This document shows, piece after piece, positions 36,061 to 45,489 of a stretch of 64,000 nt of DNA; the first letter of the stretch is position 1, and each line of letters opens with the position of its first letter. The notes beneath the pieces were generated by a model that ran no database searches, was not told where the DNA came from, and saw only the letters and a program-made list of their open reading frames with translations. The DNA comes from Sandaracinobacter neustonicus (GTDB taxonomy: Bacteria > Pseudomonadota > Alphaproteobacteria > Sphingomonadales > Sphingomonadaceae). The stretch spans positions 54,111-118,110 of the forward strand of contig NZ_VFSU01000029.1 of NCBI RefSeq assembly GCF_006385875.1, read 5' to 3'. The position numbers and the translations under genes are program-made.

Positions 36061-36949
36061 GGGCGGTCTCCTTTTTGCCATCCGTCAGCCGGCGGCGAAC
36101 CGGGCTGAGCAGTTTGTCGATGCCGAAGATCAGCAGCAGCGCGGACACGAAGGTCACGATGCCGGCGAAATCGTGCAGATAGCCCTGCGCCACCTCGTTC
36201 CCCGCATAATAGGTGAGCAGCACCAGAATGATCACGCGCACCACATTGGCGGCGATCGCGATCGGCAGCAGCAACGTCATCAGCAGCAGCGAATAGCGCC
36301 ACGAGGCGTTGTGCATCAGATAGATGTAGAACAGCCCAACCGCCGTGAGGCTGATCAGCGAGTTCAGCCCGGCGCAGGCATCCTCCACCAGCAGCTGATA
36401 CTGGGCGATGTAGATGGTGACGCCGACCTGCGTGATCGGATAACCCGCCAGCGAGAGCAGCCAGGTGGTGATGTCGGACACCAGGATCTTCAGCGGCTGG
36501 GTGATCGAATCCATCATCCAGCCCGGCAACGGGATCAGGAACAGCAGATAGACCAGCGGGAACCACATCTTCATCAGGATGCGCGGACCCACAAAGGCGT
36601 AGGCGATGATCACCAGCGCCGCCAGCAACGCCGCCACTTCGATCAGCAGGAAGTTGAAGGCGCGGCCGAACACATAAAAGGCCGACATCAGCACCAGCGC
36701 CGGCACCGCCAGCCACAGATTGCCCGGCCGGGCCTCCGCCATGATCTCGTCCCAGTTGCGCCAGACCAGCCACACGGCGGTCGCCAGCACCAGCGGGCCG
36801 TGAACACCGGCTTCCGTGCTCCAGCTTTCCGTCGCCATGGCATAGAGCGTGGGCAGCACTGTCGCGATCAGCGCCAGCACCAGCAACGGGTAGCGTCTGG
36901 CGAAATCCAGCGCTGGTCTCGTCTTGATCGGCACCGCCGCAGTCATCAT
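36044..36949 (-). CDS. xrtV: Exosortase V (XrtV), membrane cysteine transpeptidase
   Basis: A polytopic membrane protease-transpeptidase that recognises C-terminal sorting signals on exported proteins in EPS-producing bacteria. It has 301 residues and about eight hydrophobic segments. The catalytic triad expected of exosortases is visible: Cys192 in VEDACAGLNSL, Arg238 in ANVVRVIIL and His259 in GYLHDFAG. EpsI follows with a 17-bp overlap, and an 87-residue accessory gene is close by. No PEP-CTERM-like substrate was recognised in the window. Confidence 0.9.
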   Translation of the reverse strand: MMTAAVPIKTRPALDFARRYPLLVLALIATVLPTLYAMATESWSTEAGVHGPLVLATAVWLVWRNWDEIMAEARPGNLWLAVPALVLMSAFYVFGRAFNFLLIEVAALLAALVIIAYAFVGPRILMKMWFPLVYLLFLIPLPGWMMDSITQPLKILVSDITTWLLSLAGYPITQVGVTIYIAQYQLLVEDACAGLNSLISLTAVGLFYIYLMHNASWRYSLLLMTLLLPIAIAANVVRVIILVLLTYYAGNEVAQGYLHDFAGIVTFVSALLLIFGIDKLLSPVRRRLTDGKKETAHAEAA

Positions 36950-36968
36950 GCGCTCCGCAGCTGAAGGA

Positions 36969-37844
36969 TCAGCTATACTCGTTGAGGACGGACCCGATCA
37001 CCGTCGCGCGGGACGCGACGAGCTGGGACGAAAGCGTCTGCACATCCTTCACAAAGGCGTGGTTCCGCCGTGCGACCACCAGCGCATAGCCCAGCACGCC
37101 GGCAACGGTCAGCGCATCGCTGTTCTCGTTGGTGGCGGGGGTATCGAAGATGGCGACGTCGTGCTGGCGCAGCAGGATGTCCACGCCGGTGCGGAACCGC
37201 GCGCCGGACAGCAGCTCCTGCGGACGCCCGACCGGCGGACCGGCGGGCACGACAGACAGGTTCGGCAGCACGTTGGGATAGACCACCCGTTCAGGCCGGT
37301 TCACTTCCAGCGAGAGATAGGTGGACAGGCCCGGACCGTTCGGATCGATGCCGAAGATGGCGTCGATCCGCGGGTTCCTGAGGTTGGCATCCACCAGCAG
37401 CGTCTTGATGCCGACCTGCGACAGCGCGACCGCAAGGTTCGCGGCGATGTAGGTGGCGCCCGACCCATCCGTCGCGCCGCACACGGCGAAGGCGCGGCGT
37501 CCGGCGCCCACATGCTGGGCGATGATCTGGGTGCGCAGCAGCCGCAGCGATTCGGCGTCCGGGCTTGTCGGGTCCGACAGCACGATGACTTCATCGGACA
37601 CCGCCGCAGACGGCGCGAGCTGGAGCGCGAGGCTGCCTTGCAGCGCCTGCCGGGCCAGCACCACATCCTCTTCGGTGGCCAGCGTCAGCGCGACGGCGGC
37701 TTCGTCGAAACTCAGCCCCGTCTTGGCCTGATGTTCGGAAACCGCGCGGGCCTCCTCGTCTGTCAGTGCGCCGGTTTTCAGCAGCGCGTCTGCGAAGCCG
37801 GTGTCGGCTGTCAGGCGGCTGGACGTGATGTCGAGGTCTGTCAT
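36969..37844 (-). CDS. CpsD/EpsG-like tyrosine-kinase P-loop protein, atypical Walker A
   Basis: A 291-residue cytoplasmic protein like the kinase partner of Wzz-type co-polymerases in EPS assembly. The N-terminal 80 residues resemble a small helical EpsE-N/T2SS-like domain (FADALLKTGALTDEEARAVS). The P-loop domain begins near 118. Its Walker A equivalent reads GATDGSGATYIAANLAVALS, lacking the usual Lys of GKT/S. A Walker A' region TLLVDANLRNPRID follows, then VAIFDTPAT as Walker B. The C terminus has only one Tyr (LNEYS), not a Tyr cluster. It is probably regulatory. It lies 2 bp downstream of wzz. Confidence 0.8.
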   Translation of the reverse strand: MTDLDITSSRLTADTGFADALLKTGALTDEEARAVSEHQAKTGLSFDEAAVALTLATEEDVVLARQALQGSLALQLAPSAAVSDEVIVLSDPTSPDAESLRLLRTQIIAQHVGAGRRAFAVCGATDGSGATYIAANLAVALSQVGIKTLLVDANLRNPRIDAIFGIDPNGPGLSTYLSLEVNRPERVVYPNVLPNLSVVPAGPPVGRPQELLSGARFRTGVDILLRQHDVAIFDTPATNENSDALTVAGVLGYALVVARRNHAFVKDVQTLSSQLVASRATVIGSVLNEYS

Positions 37845-37846
37845 GA

Positions 37847-39244
37847 TCAGATCGCCTGCAGATCGGCATCCGGTTCCCCGGGAGACCGACGGCCAAGAAG
37901 TTTGCGGAGCTGCTGCCGCAGCGGCGAGGGCGGGCTGGCTCCCACGATCGACAGCACAGGGGCACCGGCCGCGAAGGAGAGATCTTCATGCCCGCGAACC
38001 CGCCGGGCCACGAACTCGGCGATCAGCGCCGCGGCGAGACCAAAACCAAAGCCCAGAAGCCCCGACAGCAGGATCACCTGGTTCACCTTCGGCCAGGACG
38101 GGGTGCGCGAAGCGGTGGGGTCACCCATGACGATGACTCCGGGTTCCGACAGGTCGGCCGCCAGCTTCAGCTCGCCGGTGCGCTTGTTGGATTCTTCATA
38201 CTGGCTGCGCTTCAGCTCGACTTCGCGCGACAAACGCACCAGTTCGTCCAGCACCGGCTTGCGTTCCAGCACCAGTTTCGATTGCGTCTCCACCTCGCGG
38301 GTGAGTTGCGACACGGACTGTTTCGCCGCACCGCTGAGCGCGGACACGCTCTGCTGCGAGCGCGAGCGCGCCTGGTTCATCTGGTTCTGCACCGTGTTCC
38401 GGCGCGCCAGAATGGCCTTGTAATTGGGGTGTGCCGTGCCGAGGCGGGCACCGGCCAGCGCCAGTTCATCCTCAATCTGCGCCAGCTGCACCGAAAGCTG
38501 ATCCGTCACCGGATCATTGGCCAGGCGACCGGACGAAGCAATGGCGTTGGAGCTTTCCATCCCCTGCGCCTGCTGCAGCGCCGCCTGCAGCGAGGCGAGT
38601 TTCGCCGTCTCGCTGTCCACGCCACCCACCATGATGATGTTGTTCTTCGACATATAGTCAGACATGGCAGACTCAGCGGCAGCCAGATCCTTGCGGGCCA
38701 GTTCCGTCTGTTCCTGATACCAGGTGCCGGTGCGGCCGGCGGGATCGGTGCGCAAGCGCAGCGATTCCTGAATATAGGCGTCGCGGATCACGCCGACGAT
38801 GCGCTTGGCGCGCTCGGGATCGTCCGACTGATAGATGATTTCCAGAATGTTCGAACCGCCAACCATCGTCGCGTCGGTGCCTTCGATGATCCGCGCGCCC
38901 AGCCATTGTCGCATACCGCCATCGTCCACCGAACGGCCGGTGGCTTCATAGGCTTCGACGAGCGACGGATCGCTGGTGAGGTTCAGACGGTCCACCACCG
39001 CGCCCGCGACGCGCATGTCCTTGATGATGGCGATCTGCGTGCCAACATAGCCGCTGCCGCGCGCCACCAGCACTTCGCCGGTGACGGGATCCTTGCTCAT
39101 GTCCATCAGCACCCGGGCAGTCGCCGGATACCGCTTGGGCAGCAGCATGGCCACCGTGGTCGCAACAACCAGACAGGCCAAAGTCGTCGCCAGGATCAGC
39201 TTCCACCGGGCGAGCAGGATGCGCAGGAACTGGATAACGCTCAT
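37847..39244 (-). CDS. Wzz/GumC-type polysaccharide co-polymerase
   Basis: An inner-membrane protein setting chain length and coupling synthesis to export. It has 465 residues. The Wzz domain spans residues 1-100 with a first membrane helix at 16-36 (LILATTLACLVVATTVAML). A long periplasmic coiled coil fills about 150-370 (QLAQIEDELALAGARLG, QSKLVLERKPVLDEL). The PTASRTPSWPKVNQVIL segment leads into the second helix near 395-415. The kinase-like gene follows 2 bp downstream. Confidence 0.9.
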   Translation of the reverse strand: MSVIQFLRILLARWKLILATTLACLVVATTVAMLLPKRYPATARVLMDMSKDPVTGEVLVARGSGYVGTQIAIIKDMRVAGAVVDRLNLTSDPSLVEAYEATGRSVDDGGMRQWLGARIIEGTDATMVGGSNILEIIYQSDDPERAKRIVGVIRDAYIQESLRLRTDPAGRTGTWYQEQTELARKDLAAAESAMSDYMSKNNIIMVGGVDSETAKLASLQAALQQAQGMESSNAIASSGRLANDPVTDQLSVQLAQIEDELALAGARLGTAHPNYKAILARRNTVQNQMNQARSRSQQSVSALSGAAKQSVSQLTREVETQSKLVLERKPVLDELVRLSREVELKRSQYEESNKRTGELKLAADLSEPGVIVMGDPTASRTPSWPKVNQVILLSGLLGFGFGLAAALIAEFVARRVRGHEDLSFAAGAPVLSIVGASPPSPLRQQLRKLLGRRSPGEPDADLQAI

Positions 39245-39258
39245 CTCAACTCTCCTGA

Positions 39259-40128
39259 TTAGAACATGCGTTCCTTGACACGGACGACATCACCCGCCTT
39301 CAGGACTTCCGTCCCGTCGATATTCACTTCCTTGGCGTCGCCGCGCTTCAGCCCAAATTTGCCGGACGAACCCGTGGGACCAACGCCGCCCGCCATGGCG
39401 AGCAGTTCCGACATCGTCATGTCGCGCTTCAGCGGATAGGTGCCAGGCCGGGCGACGGCGCCCGTCAGGTAGATCACTTCCGCTTCCGGCACGATGATGA
39501 CGTCGCCGTTCTGCAGGATCACGTCGGGCACCTTGCCCATCGCCAGATCCTCTGTGTTGATCTTCTGCTCGTCCCCACCGGCGGCACGGCGCAGGGTGAT
39601 GGTGTTGTTGCCCGCTTCCTGCACCCAGCCGGAGCGCAGCAGCACATCCATCAGCCGGTTCGACTTGTCGAGCGGGATCAGGCCCGGACTGCCCACCTTG
39701 CCGATGATGCGAATGTAGTTGGAGGCGTAATCACTGACCTCGATATTGACGATCGGGTCTTTCAGGAAATTGCCCTGCACCAGCCGGCGGGTGATTTCAT
39801 CGGCAAGGGTGATCACCGTCTTGCCTTCTGCCTGCACCTTGCCGATCAGCGGCATCACGATGCTGCCGTCGGGCTTCACACGCGTGCTCACATTGAATTC
39901 GGACTGGCCGTAAACGATAACGGAGATGCCGTCGCTCGGCCCCAGAATATAGACGGGCGGCGCGGTGGGCGACGGAGTCGCAGCCGACGGCGTGGCGGCC
40001 TGTGCGAACAGGGCCGATGGCGCCGCCACGGCCAGCGCCACTGCCAGACCCAGTGAAACCAGCCCGCGCTGGCAACGGGAATTGGCGCTGTTCGCCGCAA
40101 TCCGGTGTGCCTGGGTTTTGCCTGCCAT
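39259..40128 (-). CDS. Polysaccharide export protein (Wza/EpsA family)
   Basis: The outer-membrane/periplasmic exit component for the polysaccharide. It has 289 residues from ATG 40128, which has GGAGAC 7 bp upstream. A signal peptide is present but no lipobox Cys is seen (cleavage near ALFAQA). The Poly_export domain contains YILGPSDGISVIVYGQSEFN, and two SLBB-type repeats follow (IRIIGKVGSPGLIPLDKSNR; IYLTGAVARPGTYPLKRDMT). wzz follows 14 bp downstream. Confidence 0.9.
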   Translation of the reverse strand: MAGKTQAHRIAANSANSRCQRGLVSLGLAVALAVAAPSALFAQAATPSAATPSPTAPPVYILGPSDGISVIVYGQSEFNVSTRVKPDGSIVMPLIGKVQAEGKTVITLADEITRRLVQGNFLKDPIVNIEVSDYASNYIRIIGKVGSPGLIPLDKSNRLMDVLLRSGWVQEAGNNTITLRRAAGGDEQKINTEDLAMGKVPDVILQNGDVIIVPEAEVIYLTGAVARPGTYPLKRDMTMSELLAMAGGVGPTGSSGKFGLKRGDAKEVNIDGTEVLKAGDVVRVKERMF

Positions 40129-40163
40129 TGGGATGTCTCCAGAAATTCGGGATTGGGGGCGCA

Positions 40164-41495
40164 TCAGATGCGGGCCTGTAAAGAGAAGACCACGCTGTTG
40201 ACCTTGTAGCTGTAGTCGGCCGGTGTCGACGAGCGCCGATGATGGTTAAGGTCCAGGCCAAAGCGCAACATACTGTTCAGCGCATAGTTTGCGCCCAGGA
40301 ACACCCGATCGTTGAGGTTGCGACTCGAAACCTCGGTTTCGGGGATTGCTGCAATGCCGTAGAAATCGGCCTGCGAATGGGAATAGCCCGTCGCGAAACT
40401 CAGCCTGTCGTTGGCGCGATAGCTGGCGCTGATGCTGAAAAAGCGCGAAACGGAATAGTTGGCCGAGCCCCCCCACCCGCCGTTCGCGCCCCGCCCCATG
40501 CTGATGTTGCCGCCCATGCGCGGCCCGGCATAAGTGGCACCGACATTCCAGGTCATGCCGGAAAAGCCGTTGCTGCCCTCAATGTTGGAGGTCAGCTTCG
40601 TCTTGCCGATGGAGGCGTTCGCGCTGAGCGTGTTGCCGATCCGATAGCTGCCGAAGCCGCTGATCGTGCGAATCTCGGTCTCGTTCTGAACGCCGTTCAC
40701 ATATTGGTTGACGTAGATATTCTTGCCCCAGTTGCCCGAGACGCCCACCTGCCCGCGCAGGCCGACCCGGTAGCCGACCGAACCGACAGCCGCCTGGGAA
40801 TTGACGTCGGCAAAGCTGCGGTCGACATCGGGGTCGTTGGAATCGTTGCGCACCCAGTTGCGGTTATAACCGGCGCTCACGCTGATCCCGGCCTGCGTGC
40901 TGCACCCCACGCTGCCGCCGATGGTCGTCCGCGCCGTTTGCGACGAGACGACTTCCTCGAAGCTGTCCTTCTGGGTGTCCCGCCGGGACCAGGCGGCCCG
41001 CAGAGACGTGTTGCACGCCTGCCCCAGCGCGATGTCCCCCACGCCGCTCAGCGCGAAGCGGTTGGAGTTCAGATTGCTGTTGCGCGCATAATAGCTGCGC
41101 CCGATCGACGCGTTGCCAGAGATATTGTTCCGCCCCAGCGCCCGGCTGAAGTTCAGCCCGGCGGCGGGGCGGAAAATCCAGTCACTCTTCGATTCGAAGC
41201 GCGAGGACATCGGCCGCCCTTCGCCGACACGGGCCACGTTGTCGGAATATTCCGTCGCCAGCGCGGCATAGCCGGACAGCCCCAGCGAGCCGACGATGGC
41301 GAGCGGGGAAAAGGAATCCGAATCGTCGCCATAGATCCGTTGCGGGTCGTCGATCACCGCGCCTTCGTTGAACTGCTGGCGAGGCGTCGGCGGCTGCATC
41401 TGAGCCAGCGCGGGGGAAGCCACGACCAGAGTCACCAGCAGGCCACCGGCAAACGCCGCGCGTCCCTTCACCCGATCTGCGGCCTCGATCCTCAT
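40164..41495 (-). CDS. Outer-membrane beta-barrel protein of the EPS cluster
   Basis: A 443-residue exported protein beginning MRIEAADRVKGRAAFAGGLL with cleavage near PALAQM. After a short linker it consists of amphipathic strands (GLNFSRALGRNNISGNASIG; YRVGLRGQVGVSGNWGKNIY). Its last residue is a hydrophobic Ile (VFSLQARI). This is typical of the beta-barrel proteins that accompany EpsA/Wzz in exosortase loci and may form the outer-membrane exit channel. The upstream frame to 41636 has no family support. Two cysteines (QACNTSLR; GGSVGCST) could form a disulphide. Confidence 0.75.
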   Translation of the reverse strand: MRIEAADRVKGRAAFAGGLLVTLVVASPALAQMQPPTPRQQFNEGAVIDDPQRIYGDDSDSFSPLAIVGSLGLSGYAALATEYSDNVARVGEGRPMSSRFESKSDWIFRPAAGLNFSRALGRNNISGNASIGRSYYARNSNLNSNRFALSGVGDIALGQACNTSLRAAWSRRDTQKDSFEEVVSSQTARTTIGGSVGCSTQAGISVSAGYNRNWVRNDSNDPDVDRSFADVNSQAAVGSVGYRVGLRGQVGVSGNWGKNIYVNQYVNGVQNETEIRTISGFGSYRIGNTLSANASIGKTKLTSNIEGSNGFSGMTWNVGATYAGPRMGGNISMGRGANGGWGGSANYSVSRFFSISASYRANDRLSFATGYSHSQADFYGIAAIPETEVSSRNLNDRVFLGANYALNSMLRFGLDLNHHRRSSTPADYSYKVNSVVFSLQARI

Positions 41496-42078
41496 CCGCG
41501 TGTCCGTCCCTTTCGCCACACAGCCTCCCCTGATGATCCGCCCGCCTGCCCGACACGGATAACCGGTGCCGACGCCCGAGCGACATTCCTTACGTTGCAC
41601 GCCCGACCTTGCGTGCCAGACCCTTACGCCACCCACCCGGCGTGCCGCCAGATGACAGGTTGTGCGTTAACTCTTTGACCGGCGCAAGTGACGGCCGGAT
41701 GACGCAGCACTTGACCGCGCTTCGTAACAAAGCCAGCCTAATGCTTGGAGTTCCATACAGTTGCCGCAACCGCAAATCAAAGCCCGCGGCCGGATCGAAA
41801 GGCGAAAGACTGTTGCATACAGCCGTTATAGGCTATGGCGCGGTCCCGGTCCGTGGCATCAGCAGATGGTGCCGGGACGTCGGAAAGCCCGGATGTGTCT
41901 GGTTGCGTATGGCTGATCGTTCGCGAAACAGCCGGCCGTGGCCGGAGCAAAGAACAGGAGCGACGTTGACCGTGGCGGGACGGACAAGACGGATGGCGGA
42001 CGGGCGCAGCCCCGGACGGGCGGGTATTGGCAACAACGTTTCAGCCTTGGGCATCCCGGGCCGGAAGGCGCTGGCCCG
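41496..42078. other. Divergent intergenic region in the EPS cluster
   Basis: A 583 bp stretch between the minus-strand export genes and the plus-strand ATPase. Short open frames on both strands lack good ribosome-binding sites or recognisable motifs. It must contain promoters for both arms; I could not pick out a convincing -35/-10 pair, so control elements remain unassigned. Confidence 0.4.
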
Positions 42079-43383
42079 ATGATCTTTCGTCGCGAACGCT
42101 TAGGGCTTGGCCCGAAAGAGACCCCGGCGGCCGCCACCGCATCCGGCAATCTGCCCCGCTTCGCCGTAGACGCGACCGACGACATCGGAGACGCGGCGCA
42201 GGGCATGCATGCCCAATCCCCGGCGCGGGCGCGCCTGGCGCTCGCGGATGCGCTGTCGGCGTCCCAGCCCGTCACCAGCCGGGAACGGCTGGCGGGCCGG
42301 GCCGATACGCTGTCCAGCCTGATCGCCGCCATCGAGCAGCAGCGCGCGCATGTCGTGCTCTATGGCGAACGCGGCATCGGCAAGACCAGCCTTGTGCATG
42401 TGTTCGCCGAAACCGCGCGGGAAGCCCGCTATCTGGTTCTCTATGGCAGCTGCGGCGTCGAAGCCCGCTTCGATGACATGTTCCGCACCTTCGCCTCGGA
42501 AATTCCGCTGCTCTATCATGCCCATATCTCCCCCACCGCGGATGAGGCGGAGCATGACCGCAGCTTCGCGGACCTGCTGGGCAGCGACCCGGTCGATCCG
42601 CGCGAACTGGCGGACCTGTTCCAGAAGATCGTCGGCACGCGGGTGATTCTGGTGCTGGACGAATATGATCGCGTGGCCGATCCGGCCTTCCGGCGTGACG
42701 TGGCTGAACTGATCAAGAATCTGTCGGACCGCGCCGCCCGCGTGCAGCTGGTGCTCACCGGCGTTGCCTCCAATCTGGATGAATTGATCGGCTTCACCCC
42801 CTCCATCCGCCGCAACATCGTCGGGCTGCCGGTGGGGCCGATGCCGGAAGCCGAGCTGAGCGAGATTCTGGCCCGCGCCGAGGATGCGACCGGCCTGACG
42901 TTTGCACTGGATGCGCGGCAGTTGATCGTGAAGATGTCGGGCGGCTCGCCCTATCTGGTGCGGCTGCTGGGCAACCGCGCCGCCGCGCGCACGCTGGATG
43001 ACCGGCGGGCGCTGGTGTCCACGGCAGACGTGATCGCCGGAACCGAGGCGGTGCTGGCGGAATGGAACGCCGGGCTGCCGCGCCGGGTGCAGGCGCAGCT
43101 GGCGCGCGCCGAAGTGCGCGGCGCATGGCCGATGCTGATCGCCGCCGCCCGCGCCTCCGGCACGCCGGACGGCTGGTTCGGACTTCATGATGTGTCTGGC
43201 GAAGGCGAAGGCGGCCCGGATGTGGCGCTGGTGCGCCGCACGCTGGACGGCTTCACCGGTGAAATCGACCTGTTCGACCGCGAAGAGGGGCTGGACGGCC
43301 GGGAACCGCGCTATCGCTTCCGAACGCAAGGGCTGGCGCAGCTTCTGGGCCTGTCCGCCGCGCTCGCCCGGGCGGGCCGGTGA
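42079..43383 (+). CDS. AAA/STAND-like ATPase of the EPS cluster
   Basis: A 434-residue ATPase beginning MIFRRERLGLGPKETPAAAT. Walker A is LYGERGIGKTSLVHVFAETA (about residue 94), Walker B is ILVLDEYDRVAD (about 190), and an arginine-rich sensor region follows (VQLVLTGVASNLDELIG; IRRNIV). The layout resembles Orc1/Cdc6-like bacterial AAA ATPases. The C-terminal 100 residues are winged-helix-like but not identified. It is the first gene of the plus-strand EPS arm, 3 bp before a glycosyltransferase, so a regulatory or assembly role is inferred. Confidence 0.7.
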   Translation: MIFRRERLGLGPKETPAAATASGNLPRFAVDATDDIGDAAQGMHAQSPARARLALADALSASQPVTSRERLAGRADTLSSLIAAIEQQRAHVVLYGERGIGKTSLVHVFAETAREARYLVLYGSCGVEARFDDMFRTFASEIPLLYHAHISPTADEAEHDRSFADLLGSDPVDPRELADLFQKIVGTRVILVLDEYDRVADPAFRRDVAELIKNLSDRAARVQLVLTGVASNLDELIGFTPSIRRNIVGLPVGPMPEAELSEILARAEDATGLTFALDARQLIVKMSGGSPYLVRLLGNRAAARTLDDRRALVSTADVIAGTEAVLAEWNAGLPRRVQAQLARAEVRGAWPMLIAAARASGTPDGWFGLHDVSGEGEGGPDVALVRRTLDGFTGEIDLFDREEGLDGREPRYRFRTQGLAQLLGLSAALARAGR

Positions 43384-43386
43384 ACC

Positions 43387-44364
43387 ATGGCGTCGCAGGT
43401 TCCGCCTTCGCTCAGATGGTCGGCGGACCCGGAGCATTTGCTGAAAACGCTGGGCCCGCCCCGCGTTTCGGTGATCATCCCGCATTTCAACACCCCTGAG
43501 CTGCTGGTGAAATGCCTGCAGGCCGTGGCGGCACAGACTCTGGACCATGGCTGGTTCGAGATTATCGTGGTGGACAATGGCTCCCGCCTGCCGATGCGGC
43601 TGCTGGAAGCGACATGGCCCGGCGTGCGTTTCCTGATCGAGCGCCAGCCCGGCCCCGGCCCGGCGCGCAACACCGGCGTTCGCGCGGCGCGGGCAGACAT
43701 ATTGGCCTTTGTGGATGCCGATGTGCGTGTCGCGCCCGGCTGGCTGATGGCGGGGCTGAAGGCGGTGGGCCGCAAGCCGCTGGCGATCTTCGGCGGCGAT
43801 ATCCGCATCGATGTTGGCGACCGCAAGAATATGACGGACGTGGAAGCCTTCGAAAGCGTGTTTTCCTTCCGCCAGAAGAGCTACATCCAGAAGAAGCATT
43901 ATTCCGTCACCGCGAACCTGATCATGACCCGCGCCGTGTTCGACAGGGCCGGGCCGTTCGACGGCATCGACAAGCCGGAGGACCGCGCCCTTGGCGAGCG
44001 CGCCTATGCGATGGGCATCCGCACCCGCTATGCCCCGCGCATGCTGGCGTTCCATCCGGCGCGGCAGAATGGCGAGGAAATCCGCCGCAAGTTCGGGCGG
44101 GTGGCGCATCAGGCCTTCACCCAGCATGTGGATCGGGGCAAATCCCTGAACCTGTGGGATGCGCGGGCGGCGGCGATGGCCGTTTCCGGGGTGGCCCACG
44201 CCCCGATGATGCTGTTTTCCCGGCGGGTGACGGGACTCGGCAACCGCGCCCGTGGCCTGCGCCTGCTTCTGCAGTTGCGCTGGCACCGGGCGCTTGACAT
44301 GCTGGAGCTTTCGCGGAAGGCGCGGGCAGGCGACCAGCTGGCTCTTGTGAACTGGAACAGTTGA
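43387..44364 (+). CDS. Family 2 glycosyltransferase
   Basis: A 325-residue inverting GT-A glycosyltransferase that probably adds one sugar of the EPS repeat unit from a nucleotide sugar. The GT2 core starts VSVIIPHFNTPELLVKCLQA. EIIVVDNGSRLPMRLLEA and ARNTGVRAARADILAFVDAD follow, and the latter supplies the DxD-type metal motif near residue 118. The C-terminal part after residue 230 is basic and amphipathic. It starts 3 bp after the ATPase gene and overlaps the next glycosyltransferase. The donor cannot be named. Confidence 0.85.
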   Translation: MASQVPPSLRWSADPEHLLKTLGPPRVSVIIPHFNTPELLVKCLQAVAAQTLDHGWFEIIVVDNGSRLPMRLLEATWPGVRFLIERQPGPGPARNTGVRAARADILAFVDADVRVAPGWLMAGLKAVGRKPLAIFGGDIRIDVGDRKNMTDVEAFESVFSFRQKSYIQKKHYSVTANLIMTRAVFDRAGPFDGIDKPEDRALGERAYAMGIRTRYAPRMLAFHPARQNGEEIRRKFGRVAHQAFTQHVDRGKSLNLWDARAAAMAVSGVAHAPMMLFSRRVTGLGNRARGLRLLLQLRWHRALDMLELSRKARAGDQLALVNWNS

Positions 44365-44366
44365 CC

Positions 44367-45443
44367 GTGAACGACCTGAACCTCTCTCTGAAGCAGCCGG
44401 TGCTGGGGGCACGCGCCCAGGCCGACAAGCGCGCCCGGCTGGCCGTGATCCTGGTGAACTGGAACCGGCACGCAGACACGATCGAATGTTTGGAATCGCT
44501 GCTGCGCGCAGATGAAAAGACGCGCATCATCGTGGTGGACAACGGCTCCACAGACGGCACGGTCGAGCGGCTGAAGGCTTGGGCGGCAGGCGTGGAAGCC
44601 TATGAACCCCCGCTCGGCCCGCTGAAGCGGCTGACCACTCCGCCCTTCCCGAAGCCGGTGAACCTGCGGGTGATCGAGCCGCACGAGCTGGACAGCGCCA
44701 AGCCCGGCGACGAGCAGGTCGTGCTGCTGCTGGCGGGGGAGAACAAGGGCTTTTCCGGCGGTAACAATCTGGGCATGCGCTTCGCGCTGGAAGATCCGGC
44801 GATCGCCTATTGCTGGTGCCTCAACAACGACACCGTGGTGGATCCGGGCGCTCCCGGGGCCGTCGTCTCGCGCATGAACGCCACCCACAAGGTGGGCATG
44901 TGCGGCACGCAGGTGCGTTATTATCACCGCCCCGGCGTGTGGCAGGCGCTGAACGGGCAACGCTTCAAGCTGCTGACGGGGCAATCGCGCGGGATCGGCA
45001 CCAATGTGCCCGTCACCCGCCCGTTCGATCCGAAGAAGGTGGCGCGGGAAACCGATTTCGTGCTGGGGGCGTCGCTCGCCGTCAGCCGCGCCTTTCTGGA
45101 AACCGTGGGCTTCATGGAGGAAAGCTATTTCCTCTATTTCGAGGAAATGGACTGGTCCGTGCGCAACCGGGGGCGGTTCGCCATCGCCTTTGCCCATGGC
45201 GCGATCATCTATCACAAGGAAGGCGGCTCGATCGGCTCGTCCGGGCAGAAGGGGCAGCGTTCCGAAGCGTCGGAATATTATCTGATCCGCAGCCGGATTC
45301 GCTTTTATCGCCGCAACTTCCCGCTGCTGTGGCCGCTGCAATATCCCCTGGCGATGGGTCTGATCACCCGTCGCCTGCTGCGCCGCCAGCCGAAAAAAGC
45401 CGCCGCCATGACCCGCGCCATGCTGGGCATGAGCTTCGACTGA
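44367..45443 (+). CDS. Family 2 glycosyltransferase, rhamnosyltransferase-like
   Basis: A 358-residue glycosyltransferase with LAVILVNWNRHADTIECLES near residue 30, IIVVDNGSTDGTVERL, GGNNLGMRFALEDPAIAYCW and LNNDTVVDPGA. This NND-type core and the FEEMDWSVRNRGRF acceptor-loop segment are typical of GT2 rhamnosyltransferase-like enzymes. The rmlACDB set nearby would supply dTDP-rhamnose, so rhamnosyl transfer is a plausible inference. The start is uncertain: GTG 44367 or TTG 44361, both close to the previous stop. Confidence 0.8.
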   Translation: MNDLNLSLKQPVLGARAQADKRARLAVILVNWNRHADTIECLESLLRADEKTRIIVVDNGSTDGTVERLKAWAAGVEAYEPPLGPLKRLTTPPFPKPVNLRVIEPHELDSAKPGDEQVVLLLAGENKGFSGGNNLGMRFALEDPAIAYCWCLNNDTVVDPGAPGAVVSRMNATHKVGMCGTQVRYYHRPGVWQALNGQRFKLLTGQSRGIGTNVPVTRPFDPKKVARETDFVLGASLAVSRAFLETVGFMEESYFLYFEEMDWSVRNRGRFAIAFAHGAIIYHKEGGSIGSSGQKGQRSEASEYYLIRSRIRFYRRNFPLLWPLQYPLAMGLITRRLLRRQPKKAAAMTRAMLGMSFD

Positions 45444-45489
45444 TCACCCGAACATTCACCAAAGACCCCAAGGAAAAGAGGGAACACCG

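Noticed and set aside
42100..44412. 770-codon minus-strand open frame opposite the ATPase and glycosyltransferase
   Set aside because: Covers two plus-strand genes with clear motifs; no own motifs or ribosome-binding site.
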